From: an uncultured Porphyromonadaceae bacterium
GTDB lineage: Bacteria; Bacteroidota; Bacteroidia; Bacteroidales; Barnesiellaceae
Length of the DNA stretch: 64,000 nt
NCBI GenBank assembly: GCA_900538555.1
Contig: UPYI01000011.1
Location: 48,267-112,266, forward strand
Direction: 5' to 3'
Under the pieces are notes generated by a model that worked only from the letters and a program-made list of their open reading frames with translations, made no database searches and was not told the DNA's origin. A program made the position numbers and the translations under genes. Below are positions 1-7,651 of this stretch, in pieces. Numbering within the stretch: the stretch's first letter is position 1; each line of letters opens with the position of its first letter.

Positions 1-500
1 ACCGCATCGGGCGTGAGTGCATAATTGCAGGTGCGCAACGGATAAAGTTCGCGTAACAATTCCAATACCGTCTTCGCCAAATGCACATTGGCATACGGGC
101 CGTAATATTTCGATCCGTCTTTCACCACCCGACGGGTAAGAAATACCCGGGGAAAATGTTCGTTGCGTACGCATATCCACGGATAAGTCTTATCATCTTT
201 CAGCATCACATTGTATCGCGGCTGAAATTCCTTGATCAGACTGTTCTCCAAATGCAAGGCATCTTCCTCGGTATTCACGACCACATATTTCAAGTCGTGA
301 ATATGGCGGACAAGGATATTCGTCTTTGCCGAATCGTGAACTTTGTTGAAGTACGACGATACCCGGCGTTTCAGATTCTTCGCCTTGCCCACATAAATAA
401 TCTTGCCCTCCTTATCGAAATACTGATACACACCGGGGGTATCGGGAAGGAGGGCAAGTTTAAGTTTTATATTTTCGTTTTTGTCGATCAAACCGATCAA
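1..500 (-). CDS. uvrC: Excinuclease ABC subunit C (UvrC), N-terminal part, cut by window edge
   Basis: UvrC makes the dual incisions around bulky DNA lesions in the UvrABC repair complex. Only about 166 N-terminal residues are in the window; the gene runs off the left edge. The translated start reads LPDTPGVYQYFDKEG, then IIYVGKAKNLKRRV and YYGPYANVHLAKTVLELL, which is the GIY-YIG nuclease domain with its conserved Tyr, Lys and Arg positions. There is no upstream ATG in frame. The most likely start is a TTG at 498-500 that overlaps the TGA stop of apt in a TTGA arrangement, so the two genes are probably translationally coupled and co-transcribed. The family is certain; the start codon is an inference. 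Confidence 0.93.
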   Translation of the reverse strand, partial: MIGLIDKNENIKLKLALLPDTPGVYQYFDKEGKIIYVGKAKNLKRRVSSYFNKVHDSAKTNILVRHIHDLKYVVVNTEEDALHLENSLIKEFQPRYNVMLKDDKTYPWICVRNEHFPRVFLTRRVVKDGSKYYGPYANVHLAKTVLELLRELYPLRTCNYALTPDA

Positions 501-1021
501 TATTTAATCAAAGATTCTACTTCCACATCATCGGGGAAAACTTTACGGCCTTTCAAGGCTTCCAGTTCCACGATAAAATTGACATATACCTTTTTCGGAT
601 TAAAACGTTTCACCAGATTGTAAGCCGCCAGCATCGTGCCGCCCGTAGCTAACAAATCGTCGTGCAACAACACCACGTCGTCTTCGGTAATGGCATCCTT
701 GTGGATTTCGATCGTATCGACACCATACTCTTTTTGGTAACTCTCCTGCCATGTTTCGGCGGGCAACTTACCCGGCTTGCGAGCCAGAACAAGTCCGGCA
801 CCGACATTCACCGCAACGACCGACCCCATGATAAAACCGCGCGATTCGATACCGACCACCTTTGTGACTCCTTTGTCCTTATACATATCGGTCAGCACAT
901 CGCCCAACTCGCGCAAACATTCCGCATTCTTGAATGCAGTAGTCAAGTCACGGAACAAAATTCCCTTTTTCGGGAAATCCTGAATATCCCGAATGTTGTT
1001 TTTGATTTTCTCTAAGCTCAT
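497..1021 (-). CDS. apt: Adenine phosphoribosyltransferase
   Basis: This cytoplasmic purine salvage enzyme joins adenine to PRPP to give AMP. At 174 aa it has the usual length for the family. The N-terminus carries the APRT signature IQDFPKKGILFRDLTT, and the PRPP-binding loop reads VVLLHDDLLATGGTMLA near residues 115-132. The flexible loop and GIESRGFIMG substrate region are present. It lies between mnmG and uvrC on the same strand and overlaps uvrC by 4 bases, so it is probably part of a ybeY-mnmG-apt-uvrC transcription unit. A 72-bp gap to mnmG holds the parS site. Confidence 0.97.
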   Translation of the reverse strand: MSLEKIKNNIRDIQDFPKKGILFRDLTTAFKNAECLRELGDVLTDMYKDKGVTKVVGIESRGFIMGSVVAVNVGAGLVLARKPGKLPAETWQESYQKEYGVDTIEIHKDAITEDDVVLLHDDLLATGGTMLAAYNLVKRFNPKKVYVNFIVELEALKGRKVFPDDVEVESLIKY

Positions 1022-1076
1022 TTTCTATATTTATAACCTGTTTATTTTTAATTTATTCCACGAATTTTTCAAAACT

Positions 1077-1092
1077 TGTTTCACGTGAAACA
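1077..1092. other. parS centromere-like site (ParB binding site)
   Basis: The sequence TGTTTCACGTGAAACA is a perfect 16-bp palindrome and equals the general bacterial parS consensus bound by ParB (Spo0J). It sits one base past the mnmG stop codon in the short gap before apt. In most bacteria with a chromosomal ParABS system such sites cluster near the replication origin, and mnmG (gidA) is itself often an origin neighbour. No parA or parB is present in this window, so the assignment rests on the sequence match alone. Confidence 0.85.
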
Positions 1093-1093
1093 A

Positions 1094-2968
1094 TCATCGT
1101 CCCATCAGTAGCAACAAGATGTTGATGTCGCTGGGCGATATGCCGGGAATACGCGACGCCTGCGCTATCGTTTCCGGATTGATTCGTGCCAGTTTCTGCC
1201 GGGCTTCGGTCGATATGGCTTGTATGGTCGAATAATCGAACCGGTCTTTAATCTGAATATTTTCCAATCGCCGGATCTTATCGGCAATCATCCGCTCTCG
1301 GTCGATATATCCCTCGTATTTGATATTGATCTCAGCAGCCTCGACAATCTCTTCCCTGCGATCGGGTATTGCGTCGATTTCACGGCGCAGTGCGGGAACC
1401 AAATCTGCCAACTTCGCCATATCCAATTGCGGGCGCATAATGAGATCGACCAGTTTCACACCCTGTTTCAACGGCGTCGTACCCAACGCTTCCAACCCGC
1501 TGTTAATATAAGCCGCCTTAATCGAATAGTCGCGCGAGAACTCGATCAGACGAGCAACCCGGTCGCGTTTCTCACAAAGCAGACGATAACGCTCTTCATT
1601 CGCCAGCCCCAACCGGTACGAGCGTTCGGTCAAACGCATATCGGCATCGTCCTGACGGAGCAGTATGCGGTACTCGGCGCGGGAAGTAAACATACGATAC
1701 GGCTCGTCCACGCCCTTCGTCACCAGATCGTCGATCAGCACACCGATATATGCTTCGTCGCGTCCCAACACGAACGAATCGTCGCCATGACATTTCAGAT
1801 GGGCATTGATACCCGCTACCAGTCCCTGCCCTGCCGCCTCTTCATATCCGGTCGTACCGTTTATCTGACCGGCAAAGAAAAGGCCTTTCAACAACTTCGT
1901 CTCCAACGTATGATTCAACTGGGTAGGATCGAAGAAGTCGTACTCGATCGCATATCCGGGACGATAGATCTGCACATCGCGCAACGCCGGCACTTTCTGC
2001 ATCGCCGCAATCTGTATGTCGATCGGCAACGACGAAGAAAAACCGTTCAGATAATATTCCTGCGTCGTCTCTCCTTCGGGTTCCAGAAAAAGCTGATGCT
2101 CCGTCTTATCGGCAAAGGTAACGATCTTGGTCTCTATACTGGGACAATAACGCGGCCCGATGCTTTTGATCTGTCCATTGTAAAGCGGCGAATCGGGCAA
2201 CCCCTTGCGCAAAATATCATGTACCTCTTCGTTCGTATAGATTGTCCAGCAACTGCGTTGTTTCAACGGTCGCGGCGTAAAGTCGAGATACGAAAACTTG
2301 TGAAAATCGTCCTCGCCCTGCTGCTCCACCGCATCTTCGAAATGGATCGAACGTCCGTCGATCCGAACTGGCGTGCCGGTCTTCATCCGGTCGGCACGGA
2401 ATCCGAGTTCGCGCAACTGTTCGGTAATACCATACGATGCAGGCTCGGAAATACGTCCGCCGGGAATTTGCGTACGGCCGATATGCAGCAATCCGCCCAT
2501 AAACGTACCGGTAGTCAGTACGACCGATTTCGCCGTGAATACGACATTCATCCGAGTCTGTACACCGGTCACCGCACCATTCTCGACAATAAGTTGCTGC
2601 ACCGTATCCTGCCACATCGAAAGGTTCGGCGTATTCTCCAATATCTCGCGCCAACGCTGGCTGAACTTCATCCGGTCGCTTTGCGAGCGCGGACTCCACA
2701 TCGCCGGGCCTTTCGACCGGTTAAGCATACGGAACTGTATGGCGGTCTCGTCGGTAACAATACCCATATAGCCGCCCATCGCGTCGATCTCCCGAACGAT
2801 CTGCCCTTTGGCAATACCGCCCACCGCCGGATTACAGCTCATCTGGGCGATCTTATTCATATCCATCGTGATCAGCAACGTTTTCGACCCCAAATTCGCC
2901 GCGGCGCAAGCCGCTTCGCAACCGGCATGTCCGGCACCTACCACGATCACATCAAAATTGAAATTCAT
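1094..2968 (-). CDS. mnmG: tRNA uridine-5-carboxymethylaminomethyl modification enzyme MnmG (GidA)
   Basis: MnmG works with MnmE to install the carboxymethylaminomethyl group on wobble U34 of several tRNAs, using FAD. The 624-aa protein is full length. The N-terminal dinucleotide fold reads VVGAGHAGCEAACAAANLG, followed by the family signature MSCNPAVGGIAKGQIVREID near residues 43-62. The second GidA signature, around GQINGTTGYEEAAGQG near residue 370, is present, as is the C-terminal helical domain that contacts MnmE and tRNA. It lies between ybeY and apt on the minus strand. The complementary strand is also open for 600 codons here, which is a codon-bias shadow. Confidence 0.98.
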   Translation of the reverse strand: MNFNFDVIVVGAGHAGCEAACAAANLGSKTLLITMDMNKIAQMSCNPAVGGIAKGQIVREIDAMGGYMGIVTDETAIQFRMLNRSKGPAMWSPRSQSDRMKFSQRWREILENTPNLSMWQDTVQQLIVENGAVTGVQTRMNVVFTAKSVVLTTGTFMGGLLHIGRTQIPGGRISEPASYGITEQLRELGFRADRMKTGTPVRIDGRSIHFEDAVEQQGEDDFHKFSYLDFTPRPLKQRSCWTIYTNEEVHDILRKGLPDSPLYNGQIKSIGPRYCPSIETKIVTFADKTEHQLFLEPEGETTQEYYLNGFSSSLPIDIQIAAMQKVPALRDVQIYRPGYAIEYDFFDPTQLNHTLETKLLKGLFFAGQINGTTGYEEAAGQGLVAGINAHLKCHGDDSFVLGRDEAYIGVLIDDLVTKGVDEPYRMFTSRAEYRILLRQDDADMRLTERSYRLGLANEERYRLLCEKRDRVARLIEFSRDYSIKAAYINSGLEALGTTPLKQGVKLVDLIMRPQLDMAKLADLVPALRREIDAIPDRREEIVEAAEINIKYEGYIDRERMIADKIRRLENIQIKDRFDYSTIQAISTEARQKLARINPETIAQASRIPGISPSDINILLLLMGR

Positions 2969-3044
2969 TCCGTTCTATCGTTTTTCTATTTTCAGAACCG
3001 GGAATCTGTCGATGAACCGGCAGTTCCCTGCTCCGACAAGTAGT

Positions 3045-3515
3045 TTATTCGTTCAACAACTGCAATGCCCGATTCTCGTGTTCGGTCATCCGCTCACGCT
3101 CGCCCGGACCTTTATCGTCGATTCCGCACAAGTGCAACACACCGTGAATGATGATGCGATGCAATTCGTCATCGTAAGCGACACCAAACTGTTCGGCATT
3201 GCTGCGCACCGTATCGAGACTGATAAAGATATCGCCCGAAATCCGGTTTTTCTCGGTGTAATCGAAGGTAATCACATCGGTGTAATAATCATGAGAGAGA
3301 TACTCGCGATTCACCTCCAATATCTTTTCGTCATCGCAAAAGATATAAGCAATATCGCCGCAACGCTTGTCGTATTGCGCGGCGACACGCTGAATCCAAG
3401 CCGCTGTTTCCCGTTTTTTAATTGCCGGAAGTTTTACCCCTTCGGCATAAAAAGAAATTGCCATAACTGTATTATCGTTAAAAATCCCGACTATCTCGCC
3501 GGGGCAGAATTTCAC
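3045..3515 (-). CDS. ybeY: Endoribonuclease/rRNA maturation factor YbeY
   Basis: YbeY is a small metalloprotein needed for 16S rRNA 3'-end processing and ribosome quality control. At 156 aa it has the expected length. The C-terminal metal motif reads HGVLHLCGIDDKGPGER. The first two His ligands (H-x3-H) are present, but the third position of the usual H-x3-H-x5-H motif is Asp here. I believe substitutions at this position occur elsewhere in Bacteroidetes, so the protein is probably still functional. It precedes mnmG by 76 bp on the same strand, a linkage I recall from other Bacteroidales. Confidence 0.93.
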   Translation of the reverse strand: MKFCPGEIVGIFNDNTVMAISFYAEGVKLPAIKKRETAAWIQRVAAQYDKRCGDIAYIFCDDEKILEVNREYLSHDYYTDVITFDYTEKNRISGDIFISLDTVRSNAEQFGVAYDDELHRIIIHGVLHLCGIDDKGPGERERMTEHENRALQLLNE

Positions 3516-3571
3516 TCTATTTTCGAACGTACAAAGATAACACCTTTTCGGGAAAGGTACTCATTTTCTTT

Positions 3572-4804
3572 TCATTTGAAGAAAATATACGAGACGACTA
3601 TCGCCGAAATAGCCCCGACGACATCCGCCAGCAACGCATAGCCTACGGCATAACGCGATTTGCGTACGCCTACGCTTCCGAAATAGACCGCCAATATATA
3701 AAACGTCGTATCGGTAGATCCTTGTATCGCACACGCCAGACGGCCGACAAACGAATCGACCCCGTAAACAGACATCGCATCGACCATCATCGCCCGCGAA
3801 CCGCTACCGCTCAACGATTTCATCAATGCAGTAGGCAATGCGCCCACGAACTCCGTATCCATACCGCACCATCCGACCAGTGCAGCAATACCGTTTACCA
3901 CGAAATCCATCGCTCCGGAAGCCCTAAATATCCCGATGGATACGAGGATAGCCACCAAATAAGGAATAATCATGACAGCGGTCTTAAAACCCTCTTTCGC
4001 GCCCTCTATAAAAGCATCGTACACATTGATACGCTTCACCATGCCGGCAACCAGAAAAGCCACGATAATCGAGAAGAGCAGTGCATTGGCAATAAACGAA
4101 GAATACCGCGCCAGATCGTCTTGCGACAGGGACGAGAAAAACCAAAGGATACCGCCCAATACCGCCACGATACCTACCACCCATGCCAACAACACCTTAT
4201 CGAACAAGTTGATGCGTTGTTTGATACACACCGCCAACAATCCGACAAACGTAGCCATGAACGTAGCAATCAGAATCGGCAGAAAGACATCGGAAGGCGT
4301 AGCGGCTCCCATCTGCGCACGGTAAGTCATCACCCCGATCGGAATCAATGTCAGCCCCGAAGCGTTCAAAATCAAAAACATCAGCATCGCATCGGTTGCC
4401 GTATCTTTCTTCGGATTCAACTCCTGCAACTCCTGCATCGCTTTCAAGCCAAGAGGAGTCGCCGCATTTTCCAACCCGAGCATATTCGCCGACACATTCA
4501 TGAACATCGATCCCAATGCCGGATGATTTTTCGGCACACCGGGAAAGAGACGCGAAAACAACGGACTTATCGCCTTAGCGAATACGGCTATCAATCCGCC
4601 GCGCTCACCGATCTTCATCAATCCCATCCATAAAGCCAGCACACCAGTCATCCCAATAGAAATATCGAACGCCGTACGCGCCGACACGAACGAAGAGTTC
4701 ATGATCTCCGTCCATATCTGCAAATTTCCATAGACGAGCGTCTGCACCACAGCCACGACGAACGCCACTAAAAAAAATGCAATCCAGATGTAGTTAAGTA
4801 CCAT
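3572..4804 (-). CDS. Nucleoside recognition (Gate) domain membrane protein, SpmA-SpmB fusion type
   Basis: This polytopic inner-membrane protein carries two nucleoside-recognition (Gate) domains, equivalent to fused Bacillus spore maturation proteins SpmA and SpmB. Its transported substrate is unknown. Visible motifs are MSANMLGLENAATPLG-like text near residue 95-110 and the repeated hydrophobic segments with a PTALMKSLSGSGSRAMMVDA region in the second half. An upstream in-frame ATG at 4915 would give 447 aa, but a promoter-like element at 4831-4862 lies downstream of it. The ATG at 4802-4804 (MVLNYIWIAFFL, 410 aa) is therefore preferred. No spore genes are implied, since Bacteroidales do not sporulate. 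Confidence 0.88.
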   Translation of the reverse strand: MVLNYIWIAFFLVAFVVAVVQTLVYGNLQIWTEIMNSSFVSARTAFDISIGMTGVLALWMGLMKIGERGGLIAVFAKAISPLFSRLFPGVPKNHPALGSMFMNVSANMLGLENAATPLGLKAMQELQELNPKKDTATDAMLMFLILNASGLTLIPIGVMTYRAQMGAATPSDVFLPILIATFMATFVGLLAVCIKQRINLFDKVLLAWVVGIVAVLGGILWFFSSLSQDDLARYSSFIANALLFSIIVAFLVAGMVKRINVYDAFIEGAKEGFKTAVMIIPYLVAILVSIGIFRASGAMDFVVNGIAALVGWCGMDTEFVGALPTALMKSLSGSGSRAMMVDAMSVYGVDSFVGRLACAIQGSTDTTFYILAVYFGSVGVRKSRYAVGYALLADVVGAISAIVVSYIFFK

Positions 4805-4830
4805 GTCGTTGAAATTCGGTTTTTCGTATG

Positions 4831-4862
4831 TAAAAGTAATATAAAGCCAATGCAATGACAAA
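4831..4862 (-). promoter_or_regulatory. Promoter for the nucleoside-recognition membrane protein
   Basis: On the minus strand TTTG (4862-4859) is followed after 20 bp by TACTTTTA (4838-4831). This is close to the Bacteroidetes TTTG-N19-21-TAnnTTTG promoter. It ends 27 bases before the chosen ATG and supports that start over the longer one. Confidence 0.55.
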
Positions 4863-5102
4863 TTTTTTTGAACATTGAGAATTTTTGCCGATAAAAAGTC
4901 GAGCTGAAACGTCAAGCCGATTTTCCGATTCTAAACAAATCGAATCGAGGCAGTCTCAAAATAGCACATAACAAACTATATACCAAATAATTAATAGAAA
5001 TTTAAACGCTTTGAGATTTCAATATTCGTTTTCGATTCGGGAAACGGGTCGAAATATGCCACGGATTTTCGGAAAAAACATCGACAAAAAACAAGGTGCT
5101 GT

Positions 5103-5133
5103 TTTGTCGGCATCCCGACATCCGCTATCTTTG
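5103..5133 (+). promoter_or_regulatory. Upstream promoter of the DNA alkylation repair gene
   Basis: TTTG at 5103-5106 and TATCTTTG at 5126-5133 are separated by 19 bp, an exact match to the Bacteroidetes housekeeping sigma consensus. It is followed by TTGCATAAGATAGG and then a second promoter 69 bp further on. Confidence 0.75.
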
Positions 5134-5138
5134 CATAA

Positions 5139-5198
5139 GATAGGATGCGGCTCGGCACAGTCCAAATAAATTTGACTCTGCTCTCGCCTCTCACTATC
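5139..5198 (+). repeat. Dispersed promoter-bearing repeat, copy A
   Basis: This 60-bp block runs from GATAGGATGCGGCTCGG to CTCTCACTATC with a central CAAATAAATTTG. It matches the complement of 28826-28885 at 56 of 60 positions by direct comparison. Related, more diverged versions lie at 9404-9500, 9576-9733 and around 19795-19832. Each copy places a TTTG box and, in most copies, a TATCTTTG-like box in promoter spacing. Confidence 0.8.
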
Positions 5199-5202
5199 TT
5201 TG
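5171..5202 (+). promoter_or_regulatory. Proximal promoter of the DNA alkylation repair gene
   Basis: TTTG at 5171-5174 and TATCTTTG at 5195-5202 are 20 bp apart, a consensus match. It is 54 bp upstream of the ATG at 5257 and overlaps the dispersed repeat. Confidence 0.78.
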
Positions 5203-5256
5203 CATAGCCGACCGGCACAACCCGATGTATCACCTTACTCCCCCACCCCGACAATT

Positions 5257-5961
5257 ATGACACAAACCGCCGCACAATACAAAGACGCTCTCCGAACCGT
5301 CATGCAACCCGAAAAGAAAAAAGTACTCTCCGGATTTTTCAAAAGCGGAAAAGGCGAGTACGGCGAAGGCGACATCTTCATCGGTGTCACCGTCCCCGAC
5401 AACCGGACAATCGCCAAAAGTTTCCGGGAGATGCCGCTTTCCGAAATCGAGCTACTTCTACATGACCCGATACACGAGTGCCGGTTAGGAGCGTTGCTTT
5501 GCCTCATCGAGAAATACAAAAAAGCCGACGAACCGTTACGGGAAGAAATCTATCGGCTATACACAACCAATACCGCGTACATCAACAATTGGGATCTGGT
5601 CGATCTCTCCGCCGCCCAAATCGTAGGAGAACATCTCGCCTCGCGCGACCATGCTCCGTTGTATCGCTTTGCAAACAGTTCGTTATTATGGGAGCAACGC
5701 ATTTCGATAGTCGCTACATGGCGATGGATCCGCAACGGACAGTTCGACGATACGCTCGCCATTGCCGATATTCTGCTCCTACACCCGCACGATCTGATTC
5801 AGAAAGCCGTCGGCTGGATGCTCCGCGAAGTAGGCAAATGCGACAAAAAGACATTGACCACCTTTCTCGACAGCCGTTACACCCGCATGCCCCGCACTAT
5901 GCTGCGATATGCCATCGAGAAATTTTCTGCCGACGAACGGGCACATTATATGAAAAAATAA
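5257..5961 (+). CDS. DNA alkylation repair protein (AlkD-like HEAT-repeat family)
   Basis: The 234-aa protein resembles AlkC/AlkD-type DNA alkylation repair proteins, which are all-helical HEAT-like glycosylases that remove positively charged alkylated bases. Recognisable features are the N-terminal segment MQPEKKKVLSGFFKSGKGEY, the segment DNWDLVDLSA-like text (NNWDLVDLSAAQIVGEHL) near residue 115, and WEQRISIVATW near residue 150. The aromatic residues and the Asp of the WDLVD motif that face DNA in AlkD are present. The ATG at 5257 is preferred over one at 5200, which lies inside the proximal promoter. It appears to be a single-gene transcript. Confidence 0.85.
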   Translation: MTQTAAQYKDALRTVMQPEKKKVLSGFFKSGKGEYGEGDIFIGVTVPDNRTIAKSFREMPLSEIELLLHDPIHECRLGALLCLIEKYKKADEPLREEIYRLYTTNTAYINNWDLVDLSAAQIVGEHLASRDHAPLYRFANSSLLWEQRISIVATWRWIRNGQFDDTLAIADILLLHPHDLIQKAVGWMLREVGKCDKKTLTTFLDSRYTRMPRTMLRYAIEKFSADERAHYMKK

Positions 5962-6020
5962 TGCCTTCTGATATGTGCGCGAGACCCAATCCATACAGCT
6001 GAAAATCAAAATAAAAGTGT

Positions 6021-6028
6021 TATCTTTG
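6021..6028 (+). promoter_or_regulatory. Minus-7 box just before the toxin-antitoxin-like pair
   Basis: TATCTTTG matches the Bacteroidetes -7 element and lies only 4 bases before the ATG at 6033. Transcription would start at or next to the start codon, giving a leaderless or nearly leaderless mRNA. I see no clear -33 TTTG at the right distance. Confidence 0.5.
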
Positions 6029-6032
6029 TAAT

Positions 6033-7049
6033 ATGAACGACTTAACAGTATCAAATATCGAACGGCAAAACGTGTTGAACAACCGTTATGCTCTCCAAAC
6101 CATCCGAGAAAACTTGGATATTAAAGGTCTGCGCTATTATGATGAACTGTTGTTCACACCAAAGATGGTTGCAGATTTCTATGGCGTTGACGAACGGACT
6201 ATTAAACGTTATATACAAAAACATGGAGACGAACTTCGTGCCAATGGATATTTTTTAAGTCAAGGTAAAGAACTGAAAAATATTAAGATACAAATTGGTG
6301 ATGACATAAATGTCCCTACCAAAACAACTATCATATCGTTCTTCACATTCCGGGCATTCCTGAATATTGGGATGCTTCTCACAGAGAGCGAAAGAGCCAA
6401 ACAGCTTCGCTCACGCATACTTGATGTTGTCATCGCCACAATCAATGGACGTGCAGGAGGTGGCACCCAATATATCAACTGGCGAGACCGCGATTATCTT
6501 CCTACCGCAATAAAGAGCGAGAACTATCGCAAGAACTTCACTCTGTCCGTAGGCAAGTATGTGGACGGACTTCCGACCTATAAGTACGAGCAGATAGCTG
6601 ACTTGATATACAAGGCTGTATTCCGGGAAAACGCAAAGGAATATCGTGTTGTGCTTCATCTGCAAAACGAAGAGAATGTACGTCACACGCTCTACGCCGA
6701 AGTATTACTTTGCATCTCGTCGTTTGAAAATGGCGTGGCTCATCAGATTGAGAAACAGTATTCCGAGAACGGCAACAAGCAACTTTCTATTGAGGAAGTA
6801 AAAGCAATCATCGACGATTTGGCAACAGCACCAATAATGGAGCCGTTTATCAATGATGCAAGATCAAAGATGGCATCCCGTGATGTCGCGTTCCGCGATG
6901 CATGGCACGGAAATCTCGCGGAATACCTCCGTGCGGTTACACCCGACGAGTTCGATAAGTTTATAGGTGATGCTTCAATCAACTTTGATAATATCCTTGA
7001 AGCCAACCGCGAAGTTCTCAAACGCTTAAAGCAAGCCGAAGATGAATGA
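6033..7049 (+). CDS. DNA-binding protein, probable partner/antitoxin of Doc toxin
   Basis: This 338-aa protein has a helix-turn-helix-like N-terminus (LFTPKMVADFYGVDERTIKR, residues about 41-60) followed by a segment resembling phage-type KilA/RhuM DNA-binding proteins. The C-terminal half is helical and charged. I do not recognise a named family for that part. It overlaps the downstream doc-like gene by 8 bases, so translation is coupled. Genes of this type beside Doc/Fic genes are commonly annotated as the regulatory or neutralising partner, but the protein is much larger than Phd and the antitoxin role is an inference. The pair is visibly more A/T-rich than its flanks, suggesting acquisition. 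Confidence 0.65.
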   Translation: MNDLTVSNIERQNVLNNRYALQTIRENLDIKGLRYYDELLFTPKMVADFYGVDERTIKRYIQKHGDELRANGYFLSQGKELKNIKIQIGDDINVPTKTTIISFFTFRAFLNIGMLLTESERAKQLRSRILDVVIATINGRAGGGTQYINWRDRDYLPTAIKSENYRKNFTLSVGKYVDGLPTYKYEQIADLIYKAVFRENAKEYRVVLHLQNEENVRHTLYAEVLLCISSFENGVAHQIEKQYSENGNKQLSIEEVKAIIDDLATAPIMEPFINDARSKMASRDVAFRDAWHGNLAEYLRAVTPDEFDKFIGDASINFDNILEANREVLKRLKQAEDE

Positions 7050-7503
7050 TGATCTGAAATATATCGACTACGATGAGGCGTTGGTGGTTTATAATAAGAC
7101 TGTTGCCGCCAGCGGTGGCGGTCTGCAAGGTGTGAAAAATGAAGGAGGCATACGCAAGGTTCTTGACTTCGTACAGAATGACTTGTACTATCCAACATTT
7201 GTCGAGAAACTGACTTATCTTGTATTCGGCTTATGCACAGGTCATTATTTCGAGGATTCCAACAAACGGGTGGCTTTGACTATCGGTGTCTGGTTCCTCG
7301 TTCATAACGGCTACTATTGGCATGCCTACAACTTCATGCAGTGCATGGAGGCGATTATTTACCACGTTGCCGCCGGACGCATCGACAAAGATTTACTCCA
7401 ACGCATCATCACCTATTACATGGCAAACGAAGATTATCCCGAAAATCTCAAACTCGAAATTATACACGCTATCAATAATCAAGAAATCAGCTTTACTGAA
7501 TAA
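7042..7503 (+). CDS. Doc/Fic family protein (death-on-curing type toxin)
   Basis: The 153-aa protein carries the Fic/Doc active-site motif HYFEDSNKRVAL at residues 68-79, matching the Doc form H-x-F-x-D-x-N-K-R. Doc toxins phosphorylate elongation factor EF-Tu and stop translation; other Fic proteins AMPylate targets. The Asp in place of the usual Gly/Glu context favours the Doc branch. His68, Asp72, Lys75 and Arg76 are intact, so it is probably active unless neutralised. It follows the DNA-binding partner with an 8-base overlap, forming a compact two-gene module. Which neighbour acts as antitoxin is not shown by sequence. Confidence 0.82.
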   Translation: MNDDLKYIDYDEALVVYNKTVAASGGGLQGVKNEGGIRKVLDFVQNDLYYPTFVEKLTYLVFGLCTGHYFEDSNKRVALTIGVWFLVHNGYYWHAYNFMQCMEAIIYHVAAGRIDKDLLQRIITYYMANEDYPENLKLEIIHAINNQEISFTE

Positions 7504-7651
7504 GTACCTTACCCTCCACAAATTAAGCAATTCAGAATTAGATAAAAATATTTGAAACTCACAACACCCTGGTCGCACTAATTTAAGCTACGTTAAGCCC
7601 AGGGGTGAACGATCTTCAATCGGTATGAGCCGGAAAACCGAGATGTCCCTG

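Larger units (their letters stand above)
4805..5256. other. Intergenic region with divergent promoters and a dispersed repeat copy
   Basis: No gene is visible in these 452 bases. They hold a minus-strand promoter at 4831-4862, two plus-strand promoters at 5103-5133 and 5171-5202, and a 60-bp copy of a dispersed repeat (5139-5198) that recurs in inverted orientation at 28826-28885. Confidence 0.7.

Noticed and set aside
2217..2699. A 160-codon second minus-strand frame inside mnmG
   Set aside because: It is a frame shadow of mnmG with no start context or homology.
1220..3043. A 607-codon open frame on the plus strand opposite mnmG
   Set aside because: It is the exact antisense of a complete mnmG, has no recognisable domain and results from the codon bias of this genome.
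3572..4804. Sporulation gene
   Set aside because: SpmA/SpmB-like Gate domains occur widely in non-spore-formers; nothing else here suggests sporulation.
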